Shown here piece by piece: positions 32,501-45,600 of a stretch of DNA of 64,000 bases. Under the pieces are notes generated by a model. That model did not search any database. It was not told the origin of the DNA and was given only the letters and a program-made list of their open reading frames with translations. Position numbers and translations under genes: made by a program. Source of the stretch: Zerene cesonia. Taxonomy: Eukaryota; Arthropoda; Insecta; Lepidoptera; Pieridae. The stretch is taken from NCBI RefSeq assembly GCF_012273895.1, contig NC_052104.1, positions 5,332,001 through 5,396,000 on the forward strand, written 5' to 3'. Each line of letters begins with the position of its first letter. Position 1 is the stretch's first letter.

Positions 32501-34469
32501 TGTGGCTCCTGTTGAAACAGCTAACACAAAGTATAGTTGAACATTGTTGACACATTTTTGTTGTAGCAGCATGGCACTCTAGGCATTTTCCTGCAAATTA
32601 AATCAATTATAGTNNNNNNNNNNNNNNNNNNNNNNNNNNNNNNNNNNNNNNNNNNNNNNNNNNNNNNNNNNNNNNNNNNNNNNNNNNNNNNNNNNNNNNN
32701 NNNNNNNNNNNNNNNNNNNNNNNNNNNNNNNNNNNNNNNNNNNNNNNNNNNNNNNNNNNNNNNNNNNNNNNNNNNNNNNNNNNNNNNNNNNNNNNNNNNN
32801 NNNNNNNNNNNNNNNNNNNNNNNNNNNNNNNNNNNNNNNNNNNNNNNNNNNNNNNNNNNNNNNNNNNNNNNNNNNNNNNNNNNNNNNNNNNNNNNNNNNN
32901 NNNNNNNNNNNNNNNNNNNNNNNNNNNNNNNNNNNNNNNNNNNNNNNNNNNNNNNNNNNNNNNNNNNNNNNNNNNNNNNNNNNNNNNNNNNNNNNNNNNN
33001 NNNNNNNNNNNNNNNNNNNNNNNNNNNNNNNNNNNNNNNNNNNNNNNNNNNNNNNNNNNNNNNNNNNNNNNNNNNNNNNNNNNNNNNNNNNNNNNNNNNN
33101 NNNNNNNNNNNNNNNNNNNNNNNNNNNNNNNNNNNNNNNNNNNNNNNNNNNNNNNNNNNNNNNNNNNNNNNNNNNNNNNNNNNNNNNNNNNNNNNNNNNN
33201 NNNNNNNNNNNNNNNNNNNNNNNNNNNNNNNNNNNNNNNNNNNNNNNNNNNNNNNNNNNNNNNNNNNNNNNNNNNNNNNNNNNNNNNNNNNNNNNNNNNN
33301 NNNNNNNNNNNNNNNNNNNNNNNNNNNNNNNNNNNNNNNNNNNNNNNNNNNNNNNNNNNNNNNNNNNNNNNNNNNNNNNNNNNNNNNNNNNNNNNNNNNN
33401 NNNNNNNNNNNNNNNNNNNNNNNNNNNNNNNNNNNNNNNNNNNNNNNNNNNNNNNNNNNNNNNNNNNNNNNNNNNNNNNNNNNNNNNNNNNNNNNNNNNN
33501 NNNNNNNNNNNNNNNNNNNNNNNNNNNNNNNNNNNNNNNNNNNNNNNNNNNNNNNNNNNNNNNNNNNNNNNNNNNNNNNNNNNNNNNNNNNNNNNNNNNN
33601 NNNNNNNNNNNNNGTGTCAAGATCTATAAAGCAAGGCATGTCACTGTGTTTTGGTCCATGCTTTTGCTGCAATGAGAACATGGGTTAATAGGAACAACAC
33701 AAATATTGAGAAATAAACCAGGATAAAATGATGGTTATTTTAAATATATCTGTAATATAATTTTATAATAACAAACCTCAATATGTTGTTGAGCTAATTC
33801 GCCAAGCATATACACATTTATTGGGAATAAGTCATATAGTTTGATACTATTTTCCATCAAGAGTACTTGGTTTTCAGGGGTTATTACCATGTCTTGGCAG
33901 CAGACTTTACATTCTATAGGTTCAGCAAATTTCACAATATTGCTTACACAATTTTCACACATTGAATGACCACATGTTAAAAACAGTGGTATATTGCCAA
34001 ATCCCTTGGGAGACAATGCTAAAATGTAAATATATATGAATATAAGACCGTTAATACAATGGTATACCAATGTAATATAAGAGGGTAATTACTTTCTTAA
34101 TTATTGAAGTAAAATGATTGTCAATTTAATTTTTTTAACATTATGAAATTTTTTGGACTATTCACCATATACCAAATAAAGTATATCACAGATATCTTTT
34201 ACGTATTATGTTTTTATCAAATTATATGCTTCTCATATTAAATTTGATTTCAGAGGAGGGTAATCGTTAAAGAAATAGAAGGACATCATTTAGTCCAAGT
34301 CAACCCTAGGCTAAAAGCATATGTAATTTATATGCAAAAATGTAGATATTTTAGCAACGTTTTATAAATTATGTATGTAATCGAAATAAACTAAAAAATT
34401 ATGTCTCTTACATTTTAGTTGATAAATTTGACAACAGTTGGGACAGCATTTTTTTATTTTACAATCCAT
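21196..34469 (-). CDS. qin: Qin/Kumo (RNF17/TDRD4-type) RING, B-box and five-Tudor piRNA factor, interrupted by a gap
   Basis: Exons, 5' to 3': 34412-34469, 33777-34018, 33666-into gap, 32459-32590, 32233-32387, 31820-31900, 31473-31739, 31243-31331, 30725-30891, 29887-30030, 29368-29442, 28853-29005, 28407-28551, 27933-28067, 26830-26980, 26195-26323, 25954-26050, 24703-24908, 24128-24351, 23014-23791, 22638-22897, 21196-22513. Phases agree from exon 5 to the TAA; about 1,685 residues are visible. Order: RING (CPNC, CGHSMCENC, CKVC), two B-box zinc fingers (KCLECH; CKIHKEKPLDYYCKSC), a helical coiled-coil-like stretch, then five extended Tudor domains. Tudor cores read FCIDFGG (exon 13), ALLDTGA (exon 18), FYSDFAC (exon 20), and YVDYGNEE and YVDYGNED (exon 22). 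RING + B-box + Tudor is unique to RNF17/Qin. Qin acts in germline nuage, enforcing heterotypic Aub/Ago3 ping-pong. Only the last two Tudors keep the full aromatic motif for symmetric dimethylarginine. Confidence 0.92.
23911..24079 (+). repeat. dispersed repeat family D copy in a qin intron
   Basis: CTACACCAATATTATAAAGC start, GTTTGTTTGTTTGAACGC, then GGAACTACTGGTCCGATTT, ATATATGTACCACGGGC and CGGAACGCTAGTTA end. Same block order as 27751-27918. Lies between qin exons 19 and 20, antisense to the gene. Confidence 0.7.
24545..24702. repeat. TG-rich microsatellite tract and duplicated splice-junction segment
   Basis: TG/TGCG-rich sequence forming the 5' part of the qin intron after exon 18. It includes a second copy (about 24596-24622) of the exon-intron junction: both read CACGCTGCGCGC, then CTGGTACA and a CA-rich run. 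The true donor is at 24701-24702, the copy at 24604-24605. The copy lacks two bases. Confidence 0.8.
26525..26605. repeat. (CA)n microsatellite
   Basis: Nearly pure CA repeat with CAGACA at the left and GCGCACACACAGG at the right. It lies in the qin intron between exons 15 and 16, seen as (TG)n on the coding strand. Confidence 0.95.
27050..27172 (-). repeat. dispersed repeat family D copy, reversed
   Basis: Reading the minus strand: TTTGTTTGTTTGTTTG, then CAGGAAGTACTGGTCCGATT and a diverged end with CTAGTTAAT. In the qin intron between exons 14 and 15. Confidence 0.55.
27580..27750 (+). repeat. dispersed repeat family A copy
   Basis: ACTAACTGACCCGGCAAACG start, GCGGTCCAGCCGTTTCGGAG block, and GTGACACGGGAATTTTATAT end. 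The best-preserved family A copy in the window. It abuts a family D copy in the same orientation. Confidence 0.75.
27751..27918 (+). repeat. dispersed repeat family D copy next to a qin splice donor
   Basis: CTACACTAATATTATAAAGA start, AACTACTGGACCGATTTTA, ATATATGTACCACGGGCGAA, and GGGGCGAACAGCTAGTA end. It begins where the family A copy ends and stops 14 bp short of qin exon 14 (27933), almost touching the 5' splice site on the minus strand. Confidence 0.75.
29549..29711 (+). repeat. dispersed repeat family B copy in a qin intron
   Basis: ACTAGCTGCGCCCCGCGG start, CCCGCGTAAGTCCGTATCC, AGTTGTCCGGCTATC, TCGTTTCAGTAGTTTTTGCG, and TTTATAATATTAAGTAGGAT end. It lies between qin exons 10 and 11 and lacks the internal ATCGGGATAAAAAG segment present at 54051-54250. 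Confidence 0.7.
32614..33613. other. assembly gap (1000 N) in qin
   Basis: A round 1000-base N run between qin exon 3, whose donor is not seen, and the B-box exon at 32459-32590. At minimum the end of exon 3 is missing, and perhaps one or more exons. The visible sequence cannot show how much coding DNA is absent. Confidence 0.99.
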
Positions 34470-34806
34470 GTTGACTGTGAGTGATTGTTAAAAGCAAAAA
34501 TATTTGCTATTATTATCTCGGAATAACGAATTTTAAGAATATGTGGTACTTTTATAATACAAAATATTGTTAAACATTTAAACTTAGAGAATTCTTAATG
34601 ACGCCGGTTGAAACTTTTAACTACAAACTGTTTCAAAAACCAAAAGTCAAAACAGTACAGATTAAAAGAAATAGTTGACAATTGACAGTTTATATATTTG
34701 ACAAGACAAATGAAAGTTAAAATGTATACGGAATCACACTAATTGCCAGTTTATTAAAAATATTGAATTGTTATTTTTATTATTCTATTCTTCTTACATT
34801 CCTAAG

Positions 34807-34807
34807 A

Positions 34808-34833
<26 letters not shown>
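34807..34833. repeat. (TA)n microsatellite
   Basis: Uninterrupted TA repeat of about 13 units in the upstream flank of qin. Confidence 0.95.
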
Positions 34834-34838
<5 letters not shown>

Positions 34839-35039
34839 ATAGTACACATAACGTCTTTGGGTGGTGGTTTCTACGGTTCTACGTCAGCTAGTAATAAAAA
34901 CAAGGATGTAAAAAAAATGTTTTCAAATTCTTCGTCCAACTTGAAAATTTGTCAGCTGGTAGCTTATTTACCTAATTAATGAATTCCACACAACTATGCC
35001 AAATCGCTCAATCTACCAACAACTAACAAATTTATTGCC

Positions 35040-35860
35040 GTACTTCTGTAACATTACTGTTTTAAGAAACATTGTTTAAAGGAAGAAGCCCTCGATCAAA
35101 AACCCAGTTCTCAACTAGTTCGGTAGTCATTGGATCATATAAAAATATGTTTCTTTTTAATTATTATTATCTATCTTATTCCGTAATAGACTGTGGTGGT
35201 GCTATTAGAAGGCTAAGACCAGATATTTTTGACGGCTTTGGTGGGGACACAGATCCAACATGCAAAGAACCTTTTGAGAAAAAATGTGGCACCGGTGGTT
35301 GTGTGGCATCAGTCGCAGCCTGCCCATCAAAGCACTAGGCAGCGGCTGTTGTAGGACTTTTACAAAAACGAAAAAGAATGAAACTGGGCTATGGGTTGGA
35401 GGTGTTACATGGACTGGTTACTGAGTCTATGGGAATCATGGCGTCTGCCTTTATACTATATAGTTCTAACTTCTAAGTAAGTAGAAATATATGGCCGACG
35501 GTGATTCGCCCAAATGGGCCCTTTAGAAGTCAGTGTAAAATATCAATGAAAGGTTAAAATATCGCGAGCAGCCTGGAAGGCCTCGCTGGATTTTTAACGA
35601 CGATCATGGGATATCTGAGGGTCCATCACCACGTGCCCACTCGACATTGGGCTGTAACCCGGTGGAAAAGTCGACAGTCAATTCCCCGAACAGTGTAGCG
35701 TCGTGGTATCTAAGTAGCTGACGGGAGCATCTATTACCTATTTAAATGTCCTAGCTGAGAAGGTCTTCCCAGACAAACAGCTAGCGGCTGAAAATTCGGG
35801 AAAGCCTTGCCCTTCAGACAGTTCACAATTCTACGGCCGTCAAATTGTAATCATACGGTT
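35040..35860. other. unclassified block, possibly a decayed mobile element
   Basis: Balanced base composition unlike its AT-rich surroundings. The plus strand has a short open frame ending at TAG 35336-35338 with the peptide pieces DCGGAIRRLRPDIFDGFGG and KKCGTGGCVASVAACPSKH, then a further frame beyond the stop. I recognise no family. The left edge (CATTGTTTAAAGGAAGAAGC...CTAGTTCGGTAGTCA) resembles 26719-26756, suggesting a dispersed element. Confidence 0.3.
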
Positions 35861-36639
35861 TGCCTTTGATATGGTACCTATTATAATCTTTCGAATAATA
35901 ATTCTTTTATTGTGTAATTATTACGGTTGTATTATATAATCATGTTAAGTGAAAAAACATATGTTGTTAGGCATTGTATCATGCCATTAATGTAATTTTA
36001 AAAGCATTAACAGTTTTTTTAGTGTGAATTATTTGTTGGTAACTTTAAAAATAAGATAAAATAGAAACTTGTTCTAGAGAAAACCTAGGACAAGTTTATA
36101 CTAGAATTACCTAAGATAAAAAACATGTAACCATAACTCGATAAAGATAAATCTTTGTCATAGTAAAACGTAAAAGAATTCTTAATTAAAAAAAAAAGTG
36201 AAACGGAAAATCTTGCCTAATCTTCATTTACCTACGAATTTGTATCTAATAATTATCGCTCTAAAACAATTGCTTTATAAAAAGTATTCAAATGCAATTG
36301 CGGCCGCTACTTTAAGATAATAATGATGCCTGTGGGCCTAGACTGAAACAGATAGCAATTAATATTTTGTGAAGCTTTTATTGCAACCAGCGCACGATGA
36401 AGACTTGTTTTGTTGAGGTCTTGTATTGAAATTTGAAGAAGTAAGAACTGAGAACATTGCGCGGTTGTCTGTCCTCGAATGAACACGCGCGTACGGTTGC
36501 TTTACGTAACTTGGCAACCACGATTTAAGTTATAGGTTCAGTGATTTATTACATGCATTAATTCTCCCATCAAATTATTCAATCAATGATATTTTTTTGC
36601 AACTATTTTCTTTCTCTGTGACTTTTATACACGATCACA

Positions 36640-39600
36640 ATGATCATAAGAAAGCTTTCTTATGTGTTTATCGCGGGATTAATTTCTGTCGTATCATTCA
36701 CTGGTAAGAGTTTTATGTAATTTAAATAATGTAATTATTGATTTAAACAACAAACTTGGGAACGGATATATACTTTGGTTCTTTCCCTAAACAAGCATAT
36801 ATATACATGCTCAAATACTAAATGTATTTGATCATGTGTATATAGGAATTATAGCGAATGAAGATTTTGCGGTGTTTTTAGGATTCATATAATTGTGGAG
36901 AACGTAAGGCTTAACAAATATTTTTACAAAAGCAACCGCACAAGATGTTACACAATTCTTTAAAAATAACTTACGGTCGTTTTTTACCAACTTTGAAGAA
37001 CTAATAAAATATTAACATTAAAATTTAAAAAATAATTCTCATAGAGTATAATACAATACGAGATGAATATCTCATATTTCAGAACTGTACAGCATTCCTA
37101 TAATGATCAGTTGGATTGTACCTGGTTGGATGTAATATTTATTTAAACATATCATATAGAGATATTTCTAACTGGAAATATTCGCTCATACATGTTGTAT
37201 GTATACTTCCTTCATTTCTGTTATAGGAATGTATAAACGACTATAATGGTTATCCTGTATCCTTTATTCGATAGGTGGATCAGAAGAAGGTTCTCGAAGG
37301 AAGCGTACCCGCGCAGAAAGTGCGGCGGTGCGAGAGCCTGCGCAAGCGTTGGATGCTCCCGACCCGGAGCCCAGCGCCGCGCCTGCACCCACCGCATTTA
37401 TAAACCCCTCGGTTAAGGAGTACCTTGAACTTGGCATGGCTATACCTGGTAAGTCGTCTGACCACTTGTGCGCTATATATTAATGAGTAAAGGCCACCTA
37501 GATTTTTTCTCTAGCTTATAATCTCGTAATTAATTCTTTAGCTAGTAGTTTTAGATATAAGTTGAACTTTAAAAAAGGTGTTATATAAAATAAACGGATT
37601 ATCTGTTTCTTAAGTAATTCAGCGAAATATCACAATAATTATGACATATTGAAATTATAACTTAAATAAATACATAAATTTTCCTTTTTTTTAAATTTAG
37701 TTTAGTCTATGGTTCAGAGCGTTGATGACTAAGAATAATTTTATAAACATGAGAGAAAGACTTCATTAATAATGTAATCAATTAACTTATTATTTAATGC
37801 TTGATGGAGGCAAAGAGTTAAAAATTTATTTCCATTATTTATTTACATTTTGGTTGATGATTGTATTAATATGTAAACATAATGGTCAAGAACGAATTCT
37901 TATCTCGTTTTCCTATTTCCTTATAAAATTTGCTTACTCTCAATGATCTGTGAATTAAAATTGGCCTTTTAATAATAAAGATTGATTGATATTGAAATAA
38001 ATAATTATTTATGATAGAGTTAACATTTAAGTGTGAATTATATTTAAATACATTGCATAAAACAAATCTTACATATTTATATATTTCAATGTTATAAAAA
38101 TAGACGGTATGTTTGTATCAAAACTTCGTTTAGATCATGACCTATTGAATATCAATGGACAATAATAATCTTATATATAAAATTCTCGTGTCACAGTTTT
38201 CGTTGCCATACTCCTCCGAAAAGGCTTGACCGATTTTGATGAAATTTTTTGTGCTTATCGGGTAGGTCTGAGAATCAGACAACATCTATTTTTTATAACA
38301 CTAAATGATAACAATAAGGCAGAACAGCGTTTGCCGGGTTAGCTAGTTTACTATAAAAGTTTAAAATACCTTAACCTACTTGGACTATAGTGCCTTCATA
38401 TATATGTAGCGACAGACTTTAACGTAAATAGGGCTTCAATGTTGTAAGAGATCAAAATAGAACAGATCGCCTATTCTTAATCCAGTATGGCTTATTTCGC
38501 AGAATTTATTCGACACGTTTGCATTTTAGATGTGCTGTGTTTTTAAGTAAAGAAGAATAAATTGAAATACACATACACGCTATTTATAAACATGTTGTAG
38601 TATGGCCGTATGACCTTACTATAGACGCATCTTGGTAATTTATCTAGTTTTCTGGGACACGATCACATGAGTAATCTTATGATAATATTATGTACTTCTA
38701 ATTCGTAGCGTTATTATAAAAATGAAATTGAGATTATTTGAATTATCATATAATTTGAGAAATAAAACATTACATTAAAAAGTGATTATACGTTTAAACG
38801 TAAGAACGCTTTTACTTCTAACCTTATCAACGGAACCTTTGACTTTGTATCGACTTACGCGCCACTGGCACCGCATAACCTTTAAAATATTTACGCTTAA
38901 GGTCTGCATATAGACGACTAGAGACGATTAAAAGCACTCTTGTGTGTGCTTAACCGCACCCACGAATTTCAACCTTGAGTTGGCTTAACTTAATTGTGCT
39001 AACAATCGGCTCTAACAATCTATAGCAATCATTGCAAGTATTTTGGTAGACCACTATGTCACTGTCACGCAATGGAAATAAAGGCACGACTGGGAAGTAC
39101 AATGATGATTAAAGCACGTCTCGTTAAATCAAGCACTTTCAAAGCCTTAAGATGTGGCGATCTTTGAATAGGTTTCCAATTTTTATTTTCAGTTATATAT
39201 TCTCCTGCTATCTTTTAGGAACTAAGATTTTAGAATGCTCCTATTTGAAGGGATTAATGTGTCAGGAATATGATATGCTATTTTATTGATTTGTGCGTCA
39301 GTAAAGTAACATATAAGCCTCAGCTCTCTTAGACTTCTATACAGTATGGGTATAGATAGATACATATTCATAAGAATTTGTTAAGATACTCATTTATACA
39401 CACTCGCCCGCCTTTGATCACATTTAAATTCTCATATAATTCTCGTCATCGTCTTTATTGTCCCACTAATACAAAACTATAGTTTTTCTTAGGTATGATG
39501 AGGGTATTTATTGATTAGTTAGTACAAAATTGCAAGCATTTCAGAAGTGTCAAAAATACACAGTGAATGCGCAAATCACTTGCGAAAGTATTTCAAGTTC

Positions 39601-42600
39601 ATTGTAAGATTACAAATCTTTATCTAAGTAAATGTATCGTTCTGTAAGTGGATGTGGAAGTATAAATGCAGGTATTTGCGTGAATACAGCGGTGATTAAG
39701 AAACCAACAGTTTATTGGCAACATACACAATATTATGTCTCATTGATGAGTATGTAGGTCAGCCGCAGCAATTTTAGAATACATATTTATAACATATCGG
39801 AGGAATTCGAGGCGGACGTTTACTTGCATTGTTTACAAATTATATACATGTTCACTAGGTATTTGTAAATTATATTAAACTAGCTGCGCCCCGCGGTTTC
39901 ACCCGCGTAAGTCCGTATCCCGTAAGAATATCGGGATAACAAGTTGTCTCTATAATATAGAGTCTATATGTTATTCCAGTTGTCCAGCGGTCTACATACC
40001 AAATTTCATTGAAATCGGTTCAGTAGGTTTTGCGTGAAAGAGTAACAAACACGCACACTTCCTAACAAACTTATCGTATATTTATCGTATAGACTGTTAT
40101 TTGAAATACAGTCTACTTAAAAATGAGCGAATCCATCGTGGGCACGACCGATGATTGCACTGAATGCAGCTATTAGTAGAAATAAAAAAAAAAAATGCTT
40201 TCGACGTTAACAAATATCCACTTAATAAGCACAAAACGTGGGTACACCTACAAAAGAGTTTTTGGTACAAAAAATATTAAATTATGTACGAAAAATCTTG
40301 AAGTGCTCTGCCAATATAATGAAATAATTGCCGTGACATTCTGTTCCCACTTGAGGTCGATATGAAGGTATTCTTGTGAAGAATTCATACGGCAATCAAT
40401 CAACCATCTGAACAAGTATTGAATTACGTGTCGATAAATGTTTTTTTCTCAGGTGTATAATGCATTCGTGTAATGTGGGAAGATGATGTTGCACATTGAC
40501 GTAATATTTTTATTCATATTGACTAATACGGATCTTATGAAGTCTCCAAGTTGATTATTAATTTGTAAAAAGTAGCAGCTTGAAATAAAAAAGGAAACTG
40601 TTTTTATTCTTCAGAAACAATATCAGTCTTTATTTTATGCTTCAATCGGTCATTAAACATTCGATTCATTGCTTTAATTAACGCGGACGAAGTAAATAAG
40701 ACGGTTTTAATATTATTTCATTACCTTGAAATGCAAAATACATTTAAAACTTTTATGTATACCTACTAGAAATTACATTTTTGATTAATGTGGTACATTA
40801 AATTTTTCAAATAAAACCTTAGTTATAATTATGATCTATTTTAAACACTGAACTAATATAACGCTAACGCGATAATTTCAGTAACTCAGGTAACTAGCTA
40901 GTTTTTTCTTTCTTGAATTCTTTTACCTTTAGAAATCTAAATAATCTCCGAGTAACATGGGCTGTATTATATATGCATATAAAAAAATATTTTTATTCAT
41001 ACATATACTACAGCCTGTAATTAAAATTTTATATTAGTATTAGTATGAGTTCGACCGTGGGGTGCCGGTTTAAGAATAGCACCTCCCCATTTCCTCCCGT
41101 GGGTGTCGTAAGAGGCGACTAAGGGATACTTTATACCGGAACGGGCAGCAGCGTTCCGCGACCTCTAGATGTATTACATCTACTGCGCTCGCCAACCCGC
41201 CTGCCAAGCGTGGCGAGTATTGGCATCTTATCCCCTCATGATAAGTACACCACTAACCAGGCCCCTAGTACCCGGCAGCCCCGCTAGTCCTGGCTACGGT
41301 AGCGGTCATGGTAACGGCGGGGCAAGGGGTGCTAAGAATCACCGGATGAGATCCGGCTACCACTCCACACGACCCCTGGCCCTGGTAACATACAATGCAC
41401 GCACTTTGAGGACGGATGAAAAGATTGTTGAGCTGGAGGAAGAATTGAGCAAATTACGCTGGGACGTAATAGGGTTATCAGAAGNNNNNNNNNNNNNNNN
41501 NNNNNNNNNNNNNNNNNNNNNNNNNNNNNNNNNNNNNNNNNNNNNNNNNNNNNNNNNNNNNNNNNNNNNNNNNNNNNNNNNNNNNNNNNNNNNNNNNNNN
41601 NNNNNNNNNNNNNNNNNNNNNNNNNNNNNNNNNNNNNNNNNNNNNNNNNNNNNNNNNNNNNNNNNNNNNNNNNNNNNNNNNNNNNNNNNNNNNNNNNNNN
41701 NNNNNNNNNNNNNNNNNNNNNNNNNNNNNNNNNNNNNNNNNNNNNNNNNNNNNNNNNNNNNNNNNNNNNNNNNNNNNNNNNNNNNNNNNNNNNNNNNNNN
41801 NNNNNNNNNNNNNNNNNNNNNNNNNNNNNNNNNNNNNNNNNNNNNNNNNNNNNNNNNNNNNNNNNNNNNNNNNNNNNNNNNNNNNNNNNNNNNNNNNNNN
41901 NNNNNNNNNNNNNNNNNNNNNNNNNNNNNNNNNNNNNNNNNNNNNNNNNNNNNNNNNNNNNNNNNNNNNNNNNNNNNNNNNNNNNNNNNNNNNNNNNNNN
42001 NNNNNNNNNNNNNNNNNNNNNNNNNNNNNNNNNNNNNNNNNNNNNNNNNNNNNNNNNNNNNNNNNNNNNNNNNNNNNNNNNNNNNNNNNNNNNNNNNNNN
42101 NNNNNNNNNNNNNNNNNNNNNNNNNNNNNNNNNNNNNNNNNNNNNNNNNNNNNNNNNNNNNNNNNNNNNNNNNNNNNNNNNNNNNNNNNNNNNNNNNNNN
42201 NNNNNNNNNNNNNNNNNNNNNNNNNNNNNNNNNNNNNNNNNNNNNNNNNNNNNNNNNNNNNNNNNNNNNNNNNNNNNNNNNNNNNNNNNNNNNNNNNNNN
42301 NNNNNNNNNNNNNNNNNNNNNNNNNNNNNNNNNNNNNNNNNNNNNNNNNNNNNNNNNNNNNNNNNNNNNNNNNNNNNNNNNNNNNNNNNNNNNNNNNNNN
42401 NNNNNNNNNNNNNNNNNNNNNNNNNNNNNNNNNNNNNNNNNNNNNNNNNNNNNNNNNNNNNNNNNNNNNNNNNNNNNNNNNNNNAGTGATGGCATGCACG
42501 TTGTTAAGTTTAGAAAGTTGTTGAAATCTTATATCTACTTAAATTTGATGGTTTCAAATAAATAACGAAGAAGCTAGTTCCAAATATATAGATTTAGATT

Positions 42601-45600
42601 ATATTGAGATTAAAATTTAGATATTTGATATATATTTACCAGTTATTTTGATAAACACGAAAACAAAATCAAATTCCATTTTGTTTATTTCTTATCAGTA
42701 AATAAACCCGACTTTGAACACCCGTATCTCATGAATATTTCGGGAATAAAACCAATAATTATAACAACAATTACAACATGCTATTTATGTATCCGTCTAA
42801 AGACGTATGTTTGTAGCCGTATTACTTACGCCACAACGTTCATAGCCTACGTTGCGACATATACTTTACAACTATAAATTTCAGTACACATCTAATAAAA
42901 AATAATTAAATTAAAAGATTTTAGGTCATCTTTATAATTAAAACCGATTTTGAATTAATTATAGCGATGGTAGTTGTGGATCCTGTCTATCTGGTTTCTT
43001 GAAGATGACCAATCTACAATTATTATCGACTATTGTGAGTTTGATAACTTGTTTTTGCAACTGAGGGCCTTGAAAATGTAATCGTTGACGCAGTTTATTT
43101 AAAATTTTAAGATTTTAAAATAATATTGTGTGGCAAAACATTTAATAGCTCCATGTATCTATTTGTAAATATTAATAACTAGATTCTCCCACGTAGTCAT
43201 CTAAATTGGTTCAGAGGTTCAGGCGTGAATAAGAAACAGAGAGAGCACTGATAATTTTCATTTAAGAAAAAAAAAAACAAAAGCGCTCTTTAATCTTTCA
43301 AAAAAAAAAACATATTTTTAGAATGTTGATATTAGCTATGTACCTAAAAATTTCGCAATTGTCGACTCCTATTTAGATTACCAATTGTTATGGCAACTCT
43401 ATACAAACTATATTTTCTATGACATTTATATTTTTTGAACAAGTTGAGGATAAGCTTAGAATTAACTAGAAGCAATTTATAAAAAATATTTTGCGTAATG
43501 CGTAGCCCGTGCTGCAAGTAAACGATTATGCAATGGTTTATGAACATATGACAAGGTTACTAACGTGCTATAAGCAGGCACCGATGCAATATGAATGTTT
43601 TGCATGTTCCATGTGAAACTCTATTACAATTACAATTACAATACAAAATATATCTTTAAAACACATATGCCATAAAATATATACTTTTTGTAATTTATAT
43701 GCAATAAAAAAATTACATTTATTATTAATAAGATATATCGGAGTTATTGAACGTGTATTATTGATCTCTAAAGTATGCTCGCTAAATTTATCAATATATC
43801 GTGATATAAATTACATTATTTCAGTGTCAATGTTACAAATAAAGTATAAATTACCGAGTCATCTCAAATTATTACATAAACGTGTGAATGATGACCTTGT
43901 TTTGCCTCTCCATGCCGACCTTAGCTTTTGTTGGGTCATTTTTATTTTTACTATACATTTGTTGCTCTATTGTTTCGGTCGCACTCTTGCCATTATCTAG
44001 AGCCTTTCGTTTTATTTATATTTATAACAATTACCATTAATGTAATACCGCCTGTTTTGAAACTTATTCAAAAATCTATTTCTGAAAAATTGTATGAAGA
44101 CTAGCCAATAATCTCGTTACAAATTACGATTACGACAGTTAAAATTTTATTCATCCGATATCAGTAGAAAGGAGAGTCTGCCGGCAATAGATATCGTTAC
44201 GAAAAGCACATCGCCTTGCGGTAAATCGATTTCGAATATTCATTAATTCACGAAATCGGTCGTGATTTTAATATTTCAGTTCTATCTTCAGTTAAATCAG
44301 GCTGGTATTGCATAAGAATTATTATAAGTGATTGCAGTTTTAAATGGCAGAATGAGATATTTGCATTGCCCCCTAACCTATTTCGATATAGTATTTACAA
44401 CTTTTTCAACTTCTTTTAGGTATAGTGTTTATTAATGACCTGAAACTATCATACCATACATTATGACACCACAGCCTCCAACAAATCATAATCTTCAGAA
44501 AATATTATATCAGATTGTTGTTATATATGCTATTGTTATATATGCTGCTATAGCAAACACATAGTAAAAAAAAAAATTGTATTCGAACTCCAAGTAAAGA
44601 CCTCATTTACTTTAAATACCTCCATCTTAATATTCCAGAAACTTCATTAAGTTCAAACTTCAAAGGGCGTTTTGGTTTATATTGCAATATTGTTTGATTC
44701 TGTACAGAAATCTTATAAGTAAATATACATTTAATACAATAATCGGTTCATTAAAATAACAGATAATTAGATTATTTTTCAACGAATTCATTGCCAATAG
44801 CAAACAGTATAACATTTGAAAATTTATATATATTATTACATATTTTATGTTAAAATATAAATATAATATGGTCTACACTTTACAAGAAAACAAGAATTAT
44901 ATAATGTTTATTAATTAGTAGGTTCCGCGTAATCTTAACAAAGGCTAAAGGTTATGTGAACTTTCTCGATTTCACGAGAACCGAATATTTAATATCGTTA
45001 AATGACTTCATGTATAAATAACGACTAGATTTATGGCAAAGAAAACAAATGTAAAATGTATTAATAGTCTTTTTGTTGTCCAACTTTATATTAAATGGCG
45101 GGCTTTGTATAATAAATCTGCCATTTGACATAGAGGTTTTGTGATACTTGACTCTGAAACTTCAACAGAAGTGGAAGAGGTGACGAGGCAGCATTTTTGT
45201 AGGAATACTGAACCTTAGAAAAAATAATTATGGTACACGGAGTACTGACACACTCGTTGCTTGATGTCTTCCTTGATTTATTTTTAAAAATGAGTGCGAT
45301 TCTTACGTTTTCAAATTCATGGCAAAATTACCAAAACTTTTTTAGATACCCAGACAAACATCTTTCCACGAACGTTCCTATAAGTAAAATGAATTTACAA
45401 ATGTACACTTTTAAGAATAATAAATGTCCCCAATATAAATTTAAAGAATAATTAGAATATTTAAGGAAATCTACCTGACAATATTTAACTGGTAAGTCGG
45501 TATGATTGTAATAATTGAACAACCATACTGAATCAAGGAGTTTCTTAAATCGGCAAATAGACAAACAGTTGTATGTCTTGGTCTCAACAACCCCCTTCTC

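Larger units (their letters stand above)
34470..36639. other. divergent qin/CPAP1 interval
   Basis: Holds the qin 5' flank, an AT microsatellite at about 34807-34833, an unclassified block of higher complexity at 35040-35860, and the CPAP1 upstream region. No clear core promoter could be assigned for either gene. Confidence 0.55.

Noticed and set aside
28352..34469. Splitting the minus-strand region into separate TRIM-like and Tudor genes
   Set aside because: Exon phases run without a break from the second B-box exon (exon 5) through to the last Tudor, and RING + B-box + Tudor is the known Qin/RNF17 architecture.
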